A DNA stretch of 64,000 nucleotides. It comes from Strigamia acuminata. Its lineage: Eukaryota; Arthropoda; Chilopoda; Geophilomorpha; Linotaeniidae. The position numbers were made by a program, and so were the translations under genes. Of the stretch, positions 36,901 through 47,595 are shown in pieces (position 1 is the stretch's first letter; each line of letters starts with the position of its first letter). The notes under the pieces are model-generated. The model was not told the origin of the DNA. It did not search any database and saw only the letters and a program-made list of their open reading frames with translations. The stretch is taken from assembly GCA_949358305.1 (NCBI GenBank), contig OX442314.1, positions 13,507,060-13,571,059 of the forward strand, read 5' to 3'.

Positions 36901-37808
36901 GTTATGTAGAAACCGTCAATGGAAACGGAGTGGACGACGCGTACTGACATTCCTTTGGACAAATAACAAATTGGTTAAATTTCAACATAAAAATGAAATA
37001 GCCAAAGAAAGCATTTTCATCGATTTTAAGAAAACTCATTTTGGCTTGGGATCAAAATTGACTTGGGTTGGATGAGAAAGAGATTTCTTTAGGTTGGTAC
37101 AATGAGGTACAGAGAATTTTCAAATGTACGGCACTGTGATCTTTTGACTTGTGAACGTGTTTTTACGAAGTTTTACGAATTTATGCTGGGAGAAGAAAAA
37201 AAAGTAGATAAACGTTTCTTGAAATTTATCGTTTCGTTTCCTACTCACACTACGTATGGAGCGATTGCAATTTATAATTTCATTCTAAACGATCGTATAT
37301 GTTGGGTTGTGATGTTGATTTTTTTTATGCGAGCGAAACATATAGCACACAACTTAGTTGAAATTAAATATTTAAAAACAAAATAAAACCAAAAAAAATT
37401 GTATTTTAATTTTCCCATCTTCACTTATTTCCTCAAACTGTATGTCCTGTCTTTTGGAGTGAGGGATGTGGGTATAAATAAAATAAATAAATAAGTAATT
37501 AAGTTGGTTGACACTAAATATATATTTTTCTTATTTAGTATTGATATTTATTATGTTTAATTTATAATTTGTTTTGTTAAATTTTGGCAATATTGGTCCG
37601 TCTTTTTTCTTAGCGCCAGTCCCGTCACGACCAAATGCCACAAGGTGGCCCAGTGAACCGTATGGGGGGACCAGGGCCGATGGGGCCCATGAACGAAATG
37701 CGAGGTGGTGGGGGCGGTGGAGGAATGGGCCGTAGGGAATTGATAGAGCAACGCCGTGAGCACAGAGATGACGACTATCTTGGCGAGATGAAGCGCAGGA
37801 GATTTTAA
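30930..37808 (+). CDS. nonA: DBHS-family RNA-binding protein (NonA/NONO/PSPC1-like)
   Basis: Eight exons (30930-31328, 31402-31703, 31808-32100, 32159-32364, 32453-32482, 32788-32875, 32934-32980, 37614-37808) join in phase to 519 aa. After an RGG/N-rich tail come RRM1 ([17 protein letters not shown] and GFGFVKM), RRM2 ([28 protein letters not shown]), a NOPS segment ([19 protein letters not shown]), and a long charged coiled coil ([20 protein letters not shown] onward). That is the full DBHS order. [21 protein letters not shown] tail ends KRRRF, a nuclear-localisation-like end. DBHS proteins dimerise, bind RNA and DNA in the nucleus and act in splicing, RNA retention and transcription; in flies NonA affects vision and courtship song. 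MPPTKEDQ is taken as the start. An open frame extends upstream to 30822, but 30822 follows an intron-like acceptor. Confidence 0.93.
33053..33529. repeat. Inverted-repeat element, arms with 'AAATATGCGCACCATTTAA'
   Basis: The left arm (GGACCAAATTTGTGCATCTC, then AAATATGCGCACCATTTAA) is repeated inverted at 33488-33529. The interior has tandem 'TCTGCGCATC' copies. No ORF and no clear target duplication, so the class is unknown. Confidence 0.65.
33837..34289. repeat. 453-bp element with 54-bp terminal inverted repeats
   Basis: Arms 33837-33890 and 34236-34289 are nearly perfect inverted copies, each including CGAAGCTTGGCTCCCATTGG or its complement. No transposase is encoded. This is a typical MITE-like layout; I see no clear target duplication. 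Confidence 0.75.
34743..35006. repeat. Palindromic repeat rich in TAATCGCG / CGATTAC motifs
   Basis: CATCGTGTACAGCTAATCGC (left) recurs inverted as GCGATTAGCTGTACACGATG (right), and AAAGTAATCGCGTG recurs as CACGTGATTACTTT. The arms have diverged and the centre is AT-rich. Locally higher in CpG than its surroundings. The mobile class is unclear. Confidence 0.6.
36127..36566. mobile_element. hAT-like non-autonomous element (copy 1)
   Basis: Ends CAGGGGTGTCCAACC and GTTGGACACACCTG are inverted repeats. CTTTAGGG (36119-36126) and CTTTGGGG (36567-36574) form an 8-bp target duplication with one mismatch. The 440-bp interior has no intact ORF. A diverged relative lies at about 39769. Confidence 0.78.
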
Positions 37809-38154
37809 ATATTCGTTCTAAAGTCTCCTTTTCCTCTTGGGTCGTGTGTGTTGACACAAAATCAATCAGCAATCGAAATTGTGACTCATTCAACATGAAA
37901 GGCTATCATCTTCATTTTTATTTAATATATTTACCGGTACTGGCAACTTTTGGGAGCTGGGATTCTTGTATTTCATTTTTTGTTTTATAAATGCAAAATA
38001 TATATATATAGATATATATATATATATTTACGACTTCTGTGTTTCAGAAAACTTGTGGCAAACAACCTTTGGTTGGGGTTATCACAAGCTCAAGGAAACT
38101 TAACTGATCATGTGATCTTTCTCAAGCAATAAGGAGAGGTCAATTTCAAACATA

Positions 38155-38373
38155 CAGTAGAGCATCGATTATTATTAACTAATTGGGAGACGTAGGTGTT
38201 CGTAAAACCGATTTGTTAAAAAGTCATTAAAAAGTCATTAAAATATAGTTAAAAAGCATTAAAAACCGACCAAAAATGGATAAAAGTTGTTAAGAAACAT
38301 TAAAAAACGATTAAAAATATGTGAAAATCGATAAAAATCGTTTACGGCTGTTCGGATAATCGATGCTCTACTG
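38155..38373. mobile_element. pogo/Tigger-like MITE with TA flanks
   Basis: CAGTAGAGCATCGATTAT at the left end is matched by ATAATCGATGCTCTACTG at the right end. Both sides carry TA. The 219-bp interior holds AAAAACCGA/TTAAAAAG simple repeats. TIR style and TA target fit pogo-like Tc1/mariner elements; class assignment is by resemblance. Confidence 0.75.
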
Positions 38374-39768
38374 TACTGATTAAAATATTTCTAAAGTAAA
38401 TTATTAACTACTTATAAATACAAATAAACATAAAATATACAATACATCTAAGGCTAGATGTATTTGGCCTGAACAGATGTGGAAACTGGAAAGTGGAAAC
38501 AGAAACTGAGACCGAAGCTCGGTGCAATACTGGACTAACCGGTTTGGGTTTTTCCAAAAATAATCACTATTCGTCACTACTTAGCGTTCTTTTACGGCGG
38601 AAAGGTGCATTTTCAAACTATTTTTCAATTGTACATTTGTAATTGTAATCATTACATAATGGCTATGAAAAGGTTAATAGCCAATGGGAGTTTGTCGTAA
38701 GTTTTCTGAAAAGGAGTGTATGTACTTTTTGTTTCATTTAGAATTTTTGAAAAACTAATTTTTTAATAACCGGTGGGATTCTGTTTCATTAAAAGTGAGC
38801 TAAATCTCAGTATAACATTCTTATGGCATTGAGTCTAGTAGTAATTTCTGCATGTTTAATTTTTATTGTTATTCATCGTATCGTAATATATCTTTGTGAA
38901 GTTATATCACTTTTACTTACCAGTGGATAAGTATTTGCATGTATTTTGTAACTCAATTCACTGCTCTTTGCATTAAATAAATGTGTACTGACTAAATCAT
39001 GGTTTAATTGTACATCTGTTATAATTCAGTTCTAATTGTTTTTTTACCTGTGGCTTAAAACTGATCGTGAAAACTCGGGTGTTGGGTGAGATGCAGTTTG
39101 CTACCTCTTATCATCCAACCAATGTGAACAGAAGCAGCAAGGGAGTTACCGTAGTTTATTTTTATTTTTATTTTTTTTTGCAAGGATAAAAAAGAGAAAA
39201 ATAATTTATTGTGAAGATGCGTTTAAGTTTATCTATTACGAAATAACAATGCAAAGTAAACCGATTTTATTTCTACAAAGAATGATTTCATTAATCAATA
39301 TACTGAGAATTTACTTTAATTGCCACCTAACAATTTAATTGTCTAATTTTGATGGTTTGAAGTACGAGGTGACATTTGGTGAGTTCCAATCCAATCACGG
39401 TCAGCAGTGGGTTGTTTTTCTTCAATTTATGAATTCTGATGGGCTAAATTAATTACATGCGAGTTGATTAAAGGGTTATTCTGGCATGGTCGTATGGATT
39501 AGGCGACAGAATCCTAAGAATTTATTGAAGTAAGTGTATGGAGTGTAAGATTCAATACATAATTTGTTACTAAGGTTATTTGTTTTGTGGATATTTGTTT
39601 GCAGCCGTATACTAGTAGAGCAGTTGCAGTTGATTTGCCAATTTTGACTTTGGTTTTCTGAGGCCTTAAACCAAAATTCACCACTCATATGTGTGTGTTT
39701 GCAATTGCCAAATGATTTCAAACATTTGAAATGAATTATGTATCAAGATACAAGGGTATGGTATATTC

Positions 39769-40022
39769 CAGGGATGTCCAACCCGTGGCCCAGGGTGGCG
39801 ACCCAACACACTTATTAAAAACACTTCAGATATTTTTTTTAGCTTCTACAGCAAACGGCATTAAAATTAGGATTATTATTATCTATGCGAGGACATTTTT
39901 GCTATCTGTGGTGGTGTACATCACGAAAATTGTGCTTATAGCTATTGTTAGTGTTAGTGTATTTTATGTGTGGCCCAACACTAATTCACCTTCTTTCAAT
40001 ATTGACCCGGGGAAACTCGGAT
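39769..40022. mobile_element. hAT-like element, truncated copy 2
   Basis: The start CAGGGATGTCCAACCCGTGG, the middle TTTATGTGTGGCCCAA and the final TTCTTTCAAT...GGGGAAACTCGGA parallel the element at 36127-36566. It lacks the right terminal inverted repeat. Confidence 0.6.
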
Positions 40023-40439
40023 AGGATCTTTGTGTTATCGAATTCATGTGGAATTTATAATGTTAAACTTCGATTAAATTTTGTTTAATATATCGTGTTA
40101 CCTCGTCATCAGTTGCGGGCATTGGACATATCGTCTACGTGTCATTTGGTCTACCCGCTCTTTTCGCATCCTTCTCTGCCGAACAAATCGGTCATTTCGT
40201 CTATGGTCTGTCCAGTCCAGCGTAGGCTGCTTGCTCTTAGCAAAAACCATACTGCCAATTAAAAAAAATTTATTCACTGGTAAGTTATTTTCACGCAAAA
40301 GTTGCATGGCTTTTTGTGGTGGGAGCTCTCTACTTTCAACTCATATTTCCCGATTTGCCTCTTTCAAGAAAGTGCAACATCCCTTGCATTTGTGCCATCG
40401 GTTTCATCCCCTACCCAACGCGAAGAAAAACGTAGTTCT

Positions 40440-40649
40440 ATACTCTGGCCATGTGTAAGTTTGGTTTAAATCCGAGCCTCATAACTCACTCTGTGCTGCC
40501 ACCAGGAAAAATAGTTCAGAGTTTATTGCTTGCTTCTTACTATTTTCAGTAGATCGGTTGCAATCCTGGTGTTTGGATCTATTTTCTTGTATCACTACAC
40601 CAAAGAAAAGGCTCGGATTTAGGCCAAACTTACACATGGCCAGAGTATA
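40440..40649. repeat. 210-bp palindromic repeat
   Basis: TACTCTGGCCATGTGTAAGT (from about 40441) is repeated inverted ending at about 40649, with a ~130-bp spacer. The arms are about 39 bp and closely matched. MITE-like, no ORF. Confidence 0.65.
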
Positions 40650-43600
40650 CTTCAGAAATTGAATGCAAGTTGAAGATAAAAATAAGTATCGTAGAATGGT
40701 GATTACTTTGGATAGCGGGCATCTTTGGACACGTGCGACGCACGGCAAAATGTTCGCGAGAGCGCAAGTACAGCAATATCTTGCGTTATTGTAGTGCACT
40801 AGCAAACATTTTATGGTACGTGTTTTTGTGGAAGGGTATTATTTACTACTCATCGTGTTTATAGTGAACTCAAATTCCGCCCTTATATTCTATTTTTGTA
40901 GTTCTGCTTATGAATTTTAAATTATGTTGTATTTAGGATCATCTGCTTGTATTCTACTTTGCATTGTTATGAGTAAATGATACAAATTATTGATGAAATT
41001 TGTTTTTAATGAATTGTATATTTATTTCTTGCTGGAGTGTGTTTTTGAAAGCGAAGAAGAAAATCGTTATCTCAGAAGATTCTTGCAATTGAATTCTCGG
41101 AATCTACATGTTGTTAAACTTGAGATTTTAAAATAACACGCCACATCACGAGTTTGAAACACAACCAAACCAAGATTTACATGCACGACTACAATGAAGA
41201 TCCAGATAAAACTGGTTGAACCAACCGTCAATTTTAATGCAAATATTTTTCTCTACGAGTGCTAAAGTTATGTACCTGGCTTCGTTGCTTAAGTTCCCGG
41301 GATTACTGCAAAATGACGAGCAAATAATGTTTTCGAAAAACATTTTTGTTTCTGTCATTTTCGACTACTCAGTTTCTACGTTTCGACATTTCTCTGCGGT
41401 TGTAAGAACGGTTTCTAAGTCTTTTGCAACAGTTAATTGAAGAAACAATTGGTTGTGCTATTGTTGGCTTATTGTGTATTTATTTATATTTTTTGACCGA
41501 AGTACAGGAACATCCAGTTAAGCTGTTGCAAGATTGGAGATGTCCACAAGGAACATGCGGTAACGAGTCAAGAAGAAGCATCACTTTCTGAGTCTACTAT
41601 AAGTCGTTAAAAAATTAAACAATGAAAATAACAGGCATTAACTCAACTCGGTTGCCTGAATAATAGTTTCATGCGTTCTCAACTTTACGGACATTAGATC
41701 TTGTAATTTTGATTGCAGGGAAACTAGAGATATCAAGTGGTATTTTTATTTAATGTTCGGTACTTTTTATAGTATGAAATAAAATGTCGACCTCGGTTTG
41801 TTTACTTGGGTTTGATTTTAAGATTTCGTCCGAGCAATTCGAAATCACAATCACACCTCGTTTGAATGATATTAATTATAAAATACAAAATGTTTCTTTT
41901 TAGTGGTTAATCCGAAGCATTAATAAATTGAAAGAGGTAAAAACGAGTTTTAAAAAAATATTTTGGTGGTTTCAATTATTTATTTGATTTACCTGAACAA
42001 AAGATTTGCAGAACAGCGAGGCATTGTTTTTCGCTTTGCAGTGAGTACAGTTCCTTGATTTAAAACAAGTTTTCGTGCGATTACTCCCACGAGGCGCATT
42101 TAATATAAACAGCATTTTAAACCACACATTTAAACTATTTACATAGTTTTCATTCGTAGTGGGCATGCACACAGAACAAAATGTATTTAACTGCAAGTTA
42201 AATACGACTTTTATGAATGCGCCTTTTGTTTTCATTCATTATAATTTTGCGGTTGTTGAGGCGAAATGTTACGTCTGACGTCCAATCTTCCTTTCTGTTC
42301 GAGTATGAGAAATGCTTTTTAGATATTTGATTTGAAAATAGTAGTGGGAATTGTAAAACTTCGTGAATTAGATTTGCATGAAGTAATCGAGCAGCAATCG
42401 TCTTTGTAAAAATTGTAATTTTATCTAGACGGCATTAGCAATTACATAGGCAATAAAAAAAACTCGCTCTTTTGTTTATCTTGACTAGCTTCTTGTTTTA
42501 AAACTTGAATTTCAAGTGACAAAACTTAAGTTACGTTTCTAAATTTTAAGTGGTACTAATTTTAAACAATATTAATGTAGAAAAAGATTAAAAACTATCG
42601 TTTACGTATGTGCGTAGGTCTGAAGAGGTATGGCGAACTCGGATTCATCTGATTGTTGTTAAATTCGATCTTGGCCTGCTGCATGGCTGGATTTTTCCGT
42701 TTTTAAGAAAACGAAAGACTCAAAGAAGAATGAGACCAATGGTGCTGATTAAATAAGTTTAACTTTTACATCCTTTTTGTGAACATTTGCTTAATTTTGT
42801 TTCTTGTTTACCAGTAGAACAAAGTTTATTTGTTCGTTCGTTTGTGCGTACGCACATTGAGCACAGGTTCCCGTTCCCATGATGAACACAACTGAACAGA
42901 ATCCGTTTTTCGATTTCGCACAATTGATTGCAAAGAATATTGTTTGCTAACAACAATGGACATTGTGTATTCTTAATGTGTATTTCGATTTGGTGGTAAT
43001 ACTTGACCTTAATCGTTGAATTTTTAAAAATTGAGCACAATTTGTGTAGTGGATATCTGTTATCTTGCATGCAAAGTTCTAGAGCAAGTGGCCATGTAAA
43101 GCAAACAGGATGTAATAACTTTATTACAAAAGTTATATCAAACCTATCAGACCTAAACCTGGTGGGCATTTATGAAATTAGAAGAACATCAAAACTTGAG
43201 AACTGATGGTGCCATACAACTAACCCGACAAGTGCTGTCGCCTGACTTGTTCGTAGGATGTCTTAGGCTTGTGTGCTGTATGGGAATTAGGAACTCTGTT
43301 TAGTATTTTTTTTTAATGAATAAAATAATTTCAAATAACTGGTGTATAGTGAAGGTTTAATTTAATTTTTGTTTTATACAGTTTTTGTATGTAATATATA
43401 TTTGTGCCAAGTTTTTTTTTTATGTCGATGGTATATTTTACAATTTACTTAGCATGGTTGTTTGTTAATTTAACTTGAGTAACCAAGTCTCAAATACAGC
43501 TCATAAACGTAAGGATTTTGATTGAGGCCTTGAATGCAAATGGTTTCCAATTCTAAATTGCAACCGAATTTTAAGACTAGACATTTGATTTTGTAAATTA

Positions 43601-44227
43601 AAATTACAGTAGCTGCATTCAAAAACTCTAAAAACGTATGCAAAACTCGTTTCGTGTCTGTACATGTGACGTCATTTCCATGTTACTCAATGGGCTCAGC
43701 TAGTGTTCTCAGTGTAGCCCGGCCATAGCACCGTTCGGACAGCTGTGTGATGCGGAAGGGTTTGTAGGGTCCTGGACCCAAACAATACCCAGGAAATTTG
43801 CTCCTCTGTCCAGACAGTTCCTTCTTTCGAACTGTGGACAAAGCGATTTGGAAAAATGGCTGAATAAATATATTTTGTTCAGCTACGCATGCGCATCCCC
43901 AATCCTATTAATGACCATGTTGTTTAAATATGTTTTAACGCCGTTAGAATGAAAATGATGCTTGGTTCCCATTAAATTGGTTCTTTTCATTCAACTTTAT
44001 CTAGTTTTATCTAGTTAGTTTATCTAGCAATTTGGTTTGCGAATTTGATTAAATCGATAGTACGGGAAATCAATTTCAACTCGGTCGAACAAAGACCAAA
44101 GTGCATCGAAAGCGTGCAATTCAAATGGGCGCGTCCTAAATACTTAAAAATTGAATAAATAAATAAAATAAATAATAATAACAAATAATTAAATAAATAT
44201 TTAAAAAAAAAAACAATTTCAAATGCA

Positions 44228-45292
44228 TTAGAACAAGAGTTTATTGAGGTAGCTGCGCTTCTTAATGACCATGCGACAAACATGGCATTTTAGAAGCACA
44301 CCAACCTCAACAGCTCTTTGAACACATGCAGAGCATGCAGTGTGTCCACACCTGTAGAAAATGTTGCACCGGTGCGCACTGCACAACCGACAGGTGGAAT
44401 CGTTCGGTTCTAGCTGCACCACCAGTCCTTTAGATGCCTCACGCAGCATCTCGATCAACTGAAACGCCAATTGAGCCACTTCTATAGGCAGCAAACGCTG
44501 TCGTTCCCCAATGTTGGGCCACTCATCAGTTGCAGCTGCGGGTGGATCAACTACTAGTTCCACAACATCCGCAGTGTTAAGCCTGGTTCGTCGACGTTTC
44601 ATAGGCGGTTGCGTATCATCTGCAGCCGGACTTGGTGAGCGCCGTCTACGTATACCGCGCCTGGGCTCTGGTGCAGGGTTAGGCAGGGGGTGGATGCAGG
44701 GTAGGCCACGACCGTGCTGAGGAGCATCAGGCGCGGGTGCTGCAGTGGGTTGGTCGTCCTCAGACTGTGATGCACCGTTCATTGCGTTAGTGATAGCCTC
44801 TTCGAGGTTGAAGTTAGGCGGATCTTCCGGCAACTCAGGAGCAGCTTTTTTGCACATGCGACTCAACATCGACTTAAAGCTCTTGTACGGTTTTTGGAAA
44901 GCCACATCCGGATACTTAATACACAACTTGTCGTATTCAGGCTTCTTGGATGCACGTGGGTTTAAGTTGCGACAATTGGTAACCAGTTCATATGCGAATA
45001 GTTTGCTGTTTACCTCGAAGGCAGTTGTTCCATGCTGATGCGGAGCAGTTAAATTAAACTCAGAAGTTTGAATGTTTAAACGACCTCGGCAATGGCAAAC
45101 GCGAATAATACACCGCATAAGCATGATGTTGTCATCAGAACCGGACGGCCGATCTTCACGATAGATAAAATTCCTGTGATCGTACCATTGACGAAGTGCG
45201 GAGTGCGAATGAAGTTTTTTCAAAGTTGAATACATGTCGATACAGACTCTCGAACAAAACTGACAAGGAGACCGCAAGAGTGTGTAATCCAC
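44228..45292 (-). CDS. FLYWCH-like / RING-finger protein, 354 aa, probably transposon-derived
   Basis: One uninterrupted frame runs from ATG 45290-45292 to TAA 44228-44230. Residues ~36-96 fit a FLYWCH-type zinc module: FIYREDRPSG, then MRCIIRVCHCRGR, then APHQHG gives the C-x(n)-C...H-x-H pattern. The centre (about 185-255) is Pro/Arg-rich with a basic RRRRSPSP and KRRRTR stretch suggesting nuclear location. Residues ~301-343 form a RING: CRLC..., CGHTACSAC, CHVC, which in this family usually binds E2 enzymes for ubiquitin transfer. FLYWCH modules occur in insect chromatin proteins and in DNA transposons. The ORF is intronless, more GC-rich than its flanks, and surrounded by repeats, so a selfish-element origin is likely. 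An AATAAA overlaps the final codons. Function is unknown. Confidence 0.7.
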   Translation of the reverse strand: MDYTLLRSPCQFCSRVCIDMYSTLKKLHSHSALRQWYDHRNFIYREDRPSGSDDNIMLMRCIIRVCHCRGRLNIQTSEFNLTAPHQHGTTAFEVNSKLFAYELVTNCRNLNPRASKKPEYDKLCIKYPDVAFQKPYKSFKSMLSRMCKKAAPELPEDPPNFNLEEAITNAMNGASQSEDDQPTAAPAPDAPQHGRGLPCIHPLPNPAPEPRRGIRRRRSPSPAADDTQPPMKRRRTRLNTADVVELVVDPPAAATDEWPNIGERQRLLPIEVAQLAFQLIEMLREASKGLVVQLEPNDSTCRLCSAHRCNIFYRCGHTACSACVQRAVEVGVLLKCHVCRMVIKKRSYLNKLLF

Positions 45293-45591
45293 AATTGTTA
45301 AAATAATTGTTAAATAAAGTATTCACATGACCTGAGCAATCTATTTTTCTCATATTAAAATGCACCTCTCTCTCACATTGTTACAAACAGTTACAACACA
45401 CAGGATTCCTTACTGTGTGTTGAAACAACTTTTTTCACTTTTTTGAGTAAAAAGGTCAAGTGTAGCACTACACTTGGTGATTAGTCTGTTCAAACCTTAC
45501 TCTGGAACCCAGGTAATTTGATATCACATGACATATGACATCACAACTTTGTTCACCAACATGACTGCCTGCTTGAAGCAACAATAGTGTG

Positions 45592-45661
45592 TTGTGGTGG
45601 CTCAGTGGTTAAGGCAATGAACCAGTAATCTTTTCACACAGGTTCAAATCCCTGTTGTCTG
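45592..45661 (+). other. tRNA-like Pol III promoter unit (left arm)
   Basis: A box TGGCTCAGTGG (45598-45608) and B box GGTTCAAATCC (45641-45651) fit the eukaryotic tRNA internal promoter at normal spacing, with AGT in the anticodon-loop position (tRNA-Thr-like). The acceptor stem cannot pair and the T stem needs an extra loop base, so this is not a functional tRNA but a tRNA-derived sequence. Confidence 0.6.
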
Positions 45662-45837
45662 TGAAAATTTTTACTTTAATTTTTTATTTTTTTTTAGCAG
45701 TAAAGTTGATGTTTGTTATTTTATATATGTTAAAAAATTAAAATTAATTATATTAAATTTTTTTAAAAACAAGTATAAAATAATAAACATTAACTTTACT
45801 GCTAAAAATAAATAAAAAATTAAAGTAAAAATTTTCA

Positions 45838-45907
45838 CAGACAACAGGGATTTGAACCTGTGTGAAAAGATTACTGGTTCATTGCCTTAACCACTGAGCC
45901 ACCACAA
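45838..45907 (-). other. tRNA-like Pol III promoter unit (right arm)
   Basis: The same tRNA-like sequence is present on the minus strand of the right arm: B box complement GGATTTGAACC at 45848-45858 and A box complement CCACTGAGCCA at 45891-45901. The two units point toward each other across the palindrome centre. Confidence 0.6.
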
Positions 45908-46263
45908 CACACTATTGTTGCTTCAAGCAGGCAGTCATGTTGGTGAACAAAGTTGTGATGTCATATGTCATGTGATATCAAATTACCTGGGTTCCAGAGT
46001 AAGGTTTGAACAGGCTAATCACCAAGTGTAGTGCTACACTTGACCTTTTTACTCAAAAAAGTGAAAAAAGGTGTTTCAACACACAGTAAGGAATCCTGTG
46101 TGTTGTAACTGTTTGTAACAATGTGAGAGAGAGGTGCATTTTAATATGAGAAAAATAGATTGCTCAGGTCATGTGAATACTTTATTTAACAATTATTTTA
46201 ACAATTGTGGATTACACACTCTTGCGGTCTCCTTGTGAGCTCGTAATCTTGATGCCAAAATCA

Positions 46264-46385
46264 CACTAGCTGCATTCAAAAACTAAAATATTTTGTGTTT
46301 TACTTCAATTTTAAACCAAAATTGACATCATTTCCTGTTTAAACCCATGTTAAAACTTAAAATACACTTTTGAATGCAGCTACTG
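46264..46385. mobile_element. 122-bp MITE, TIR 'TAGCTGCATTCAAAA'
   Basis: CACTAGCTGCATTCAAAA at the left is matched by TTTTGAATGCAGCTACTG at the right. A lone copy of this terminus lies at 43607. No coding content; class unknown. Confidence 0.7.
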
Positions 46386-46799
46386 AAAAATCCGAGACTG
46401 CGCACACACATACGCAACAAATACATGATTTTTGGGAAAATGGCACTATCCACTCATGTGCAATAAACAATTTCAAACTTTGTGGTTTCGTGTATAAAAA
46501 ATGGAATTTCGTGTATGAATTTGGCATCAAGATACCAGGTGCAGACTGTAGATGGTTATGACGGGGGCGCGTAATTAGCGGGCATTTTAGTTGAATTTTC
46601 AAAACGTTTAACTGTAATTTTAAAATGACCTAAATGTTTTCTTGGATTTACAACTTATTTTCATGGATTTTACTACCTATTTTCATGGATTTACAACCTA
46701 CATTCACTGATTTACAATGAGTCAACTTTACATGACAAAAATAGGAAATTTGATTTTATGTATATGTATATACAGTATATATATATATATATATATATA

Positions 46800-47564
46800 C
46801 AGGGTGTCCTAAAAGTCTGGTTCCCTCCAAATATTTCCTGAGCAATTACATCTAGGTTAACTTTGATGAAGCGATCGTATAGGAAGTTGGGTGAGAGCAA
46901 TCTAATGATGTCATCAAATTTGACCTTGAAGGTCATTTTCAAGGTCATTCACTTGCTAACTTTTAAACCAATCAGGTTAGAGCAAAAAAGTCAATTACAA
47001 AGTTGTAGAGCACCATCAAATTACTACTATCCAATTTATCTTAGTCATCTGAAGTCAATTTTTTTCTTTTTAAAAAGAAGGCAAATCAGAAAAAAAATTC
47101 GCATAGTGAAATTTTTTATTCTTGTGATAAAATAATTATTGAGGCATTGAAAAAAGGCAGTGGTTTTTCTTGTTTACTTGCATAATAATGCACATTTGAA
47201 TATGTTTATTTAAGTAATCCAGTATTTTTCTAATAGAAATTTAAGTTTTGTCACAATGGCTGACTTTATTTCAGCTGATTTGTCTCCTTTTTAAAAAGAA
47301 AACATTTAACTTAAAATGACTAAGATAAATTGGATAGTACTAATTTGATGGTGCTCTACAACTTTGTAATTGACTTTTTTGCTCTAACCTGATTGGTTTA
47401 GAAGTTAGCAAGTGAATAACCTTGAAAATGGCCTTCAAGGTCAAATTTGACGACGTCATTGGATTGCTCTCACCCAACTTCCTATACGATCGCTTCATTA
47501 AAGTTGGCCTAGATGCAATTGCTCGGGAAATATTTGGAGGGAACCAGACTTTTAGGACACCCTG
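46800..47564. mobile_element. Foldback mariner-like element, ~250-bp inverted arms, TA-flanked
   Basis: It starts CAGGGTGTCCTAAAAGTCTG and ends CAGACTTTTAGGACACCCTG, with TA on both sides inside a TA microsatellite. The arms stay alignable for about 250 bp (for example ACTTTGTAATTGACTTTTTT and its complement). The interior has no transposase. TIR start and TA target fit Tc1/mariner; the long arms are a foldback layout. Confidence 0.8.
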
Positions 47565-47595
47565 TATATATATAAACATATATATCATTTATGTG

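Larger units (their letters stand above)
32981..37613 (+). other. 4.6-kb last intron of the NonA-like gene
   Basis: Donor GTATGT at 32981 and acceptor TTTTTTCTTAG ending at 37613 bound an intron far longer than the other introns of the gene (51-305 bp). It contains at least four inverted-repeat elements, described separately. Small ORFs inside (36824-37075, 37102-37386 and others) show no recognisable domain. Confidence 0.75.
38376..44227. other. Repeat-rich non-coding region
   Basis: I can support no gene across 5.8 kb. ORFs such as 39731-40024, 40081-40458 and 42759-43169 lack recognisable domains and overlap repeats. Recognisable pieces are a second hAT-like copy (39769-40022), a small palindrome (40440-40649) and a single CAGTAGCTGCATTC end at 43607. 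The NonA-like 3' UTR may extend into the first part; an AATAAA followed by TGTGTACTG lies near 38975. Confidence 0.45.
45263..46236. repeat. ~970-bp near-perfect palindrome with tRNA-like boxes
   Basis: Left arm 45263-~45740 and right arm ~45765-46236 are almost identical inverted copies, with only scattered differences (for example AGTCTG against CAGGCT near the 'GATTAG' block). The arms start with ACAAGGAGACCGC and converge on an AT-rich centre near 45750. The left arm includes the first ten codons of the FLYWCH/RING ORF. The right copy therefore holds a duplicated 5' end without the rest. This looks like two element copies joined head to head. Confidence 0.85.

Noticed and set aside
36824-37386. 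Alternative coding exons in the last NonA intron
   Set aside because: Two short frames exist, but they show no RNA-binding or DBHS character and flanking splice signals are mediocre.
42759-43169. 136-aa minus-strand ORF
   Set aside because: No domain, cysteine pattern irregular, and the region is repeat-rich; likely chance.
44511-45038. Plus-strand ORFs of 69 and 97 aa
   Set aside because: They are shadows of the FLYWCH/RING ORF on the other strand.
45592-45661. A functional tRNA-Thr gene
   Set aside because: A and B boxes are good, but the acceptor and T stems do not pair properly.
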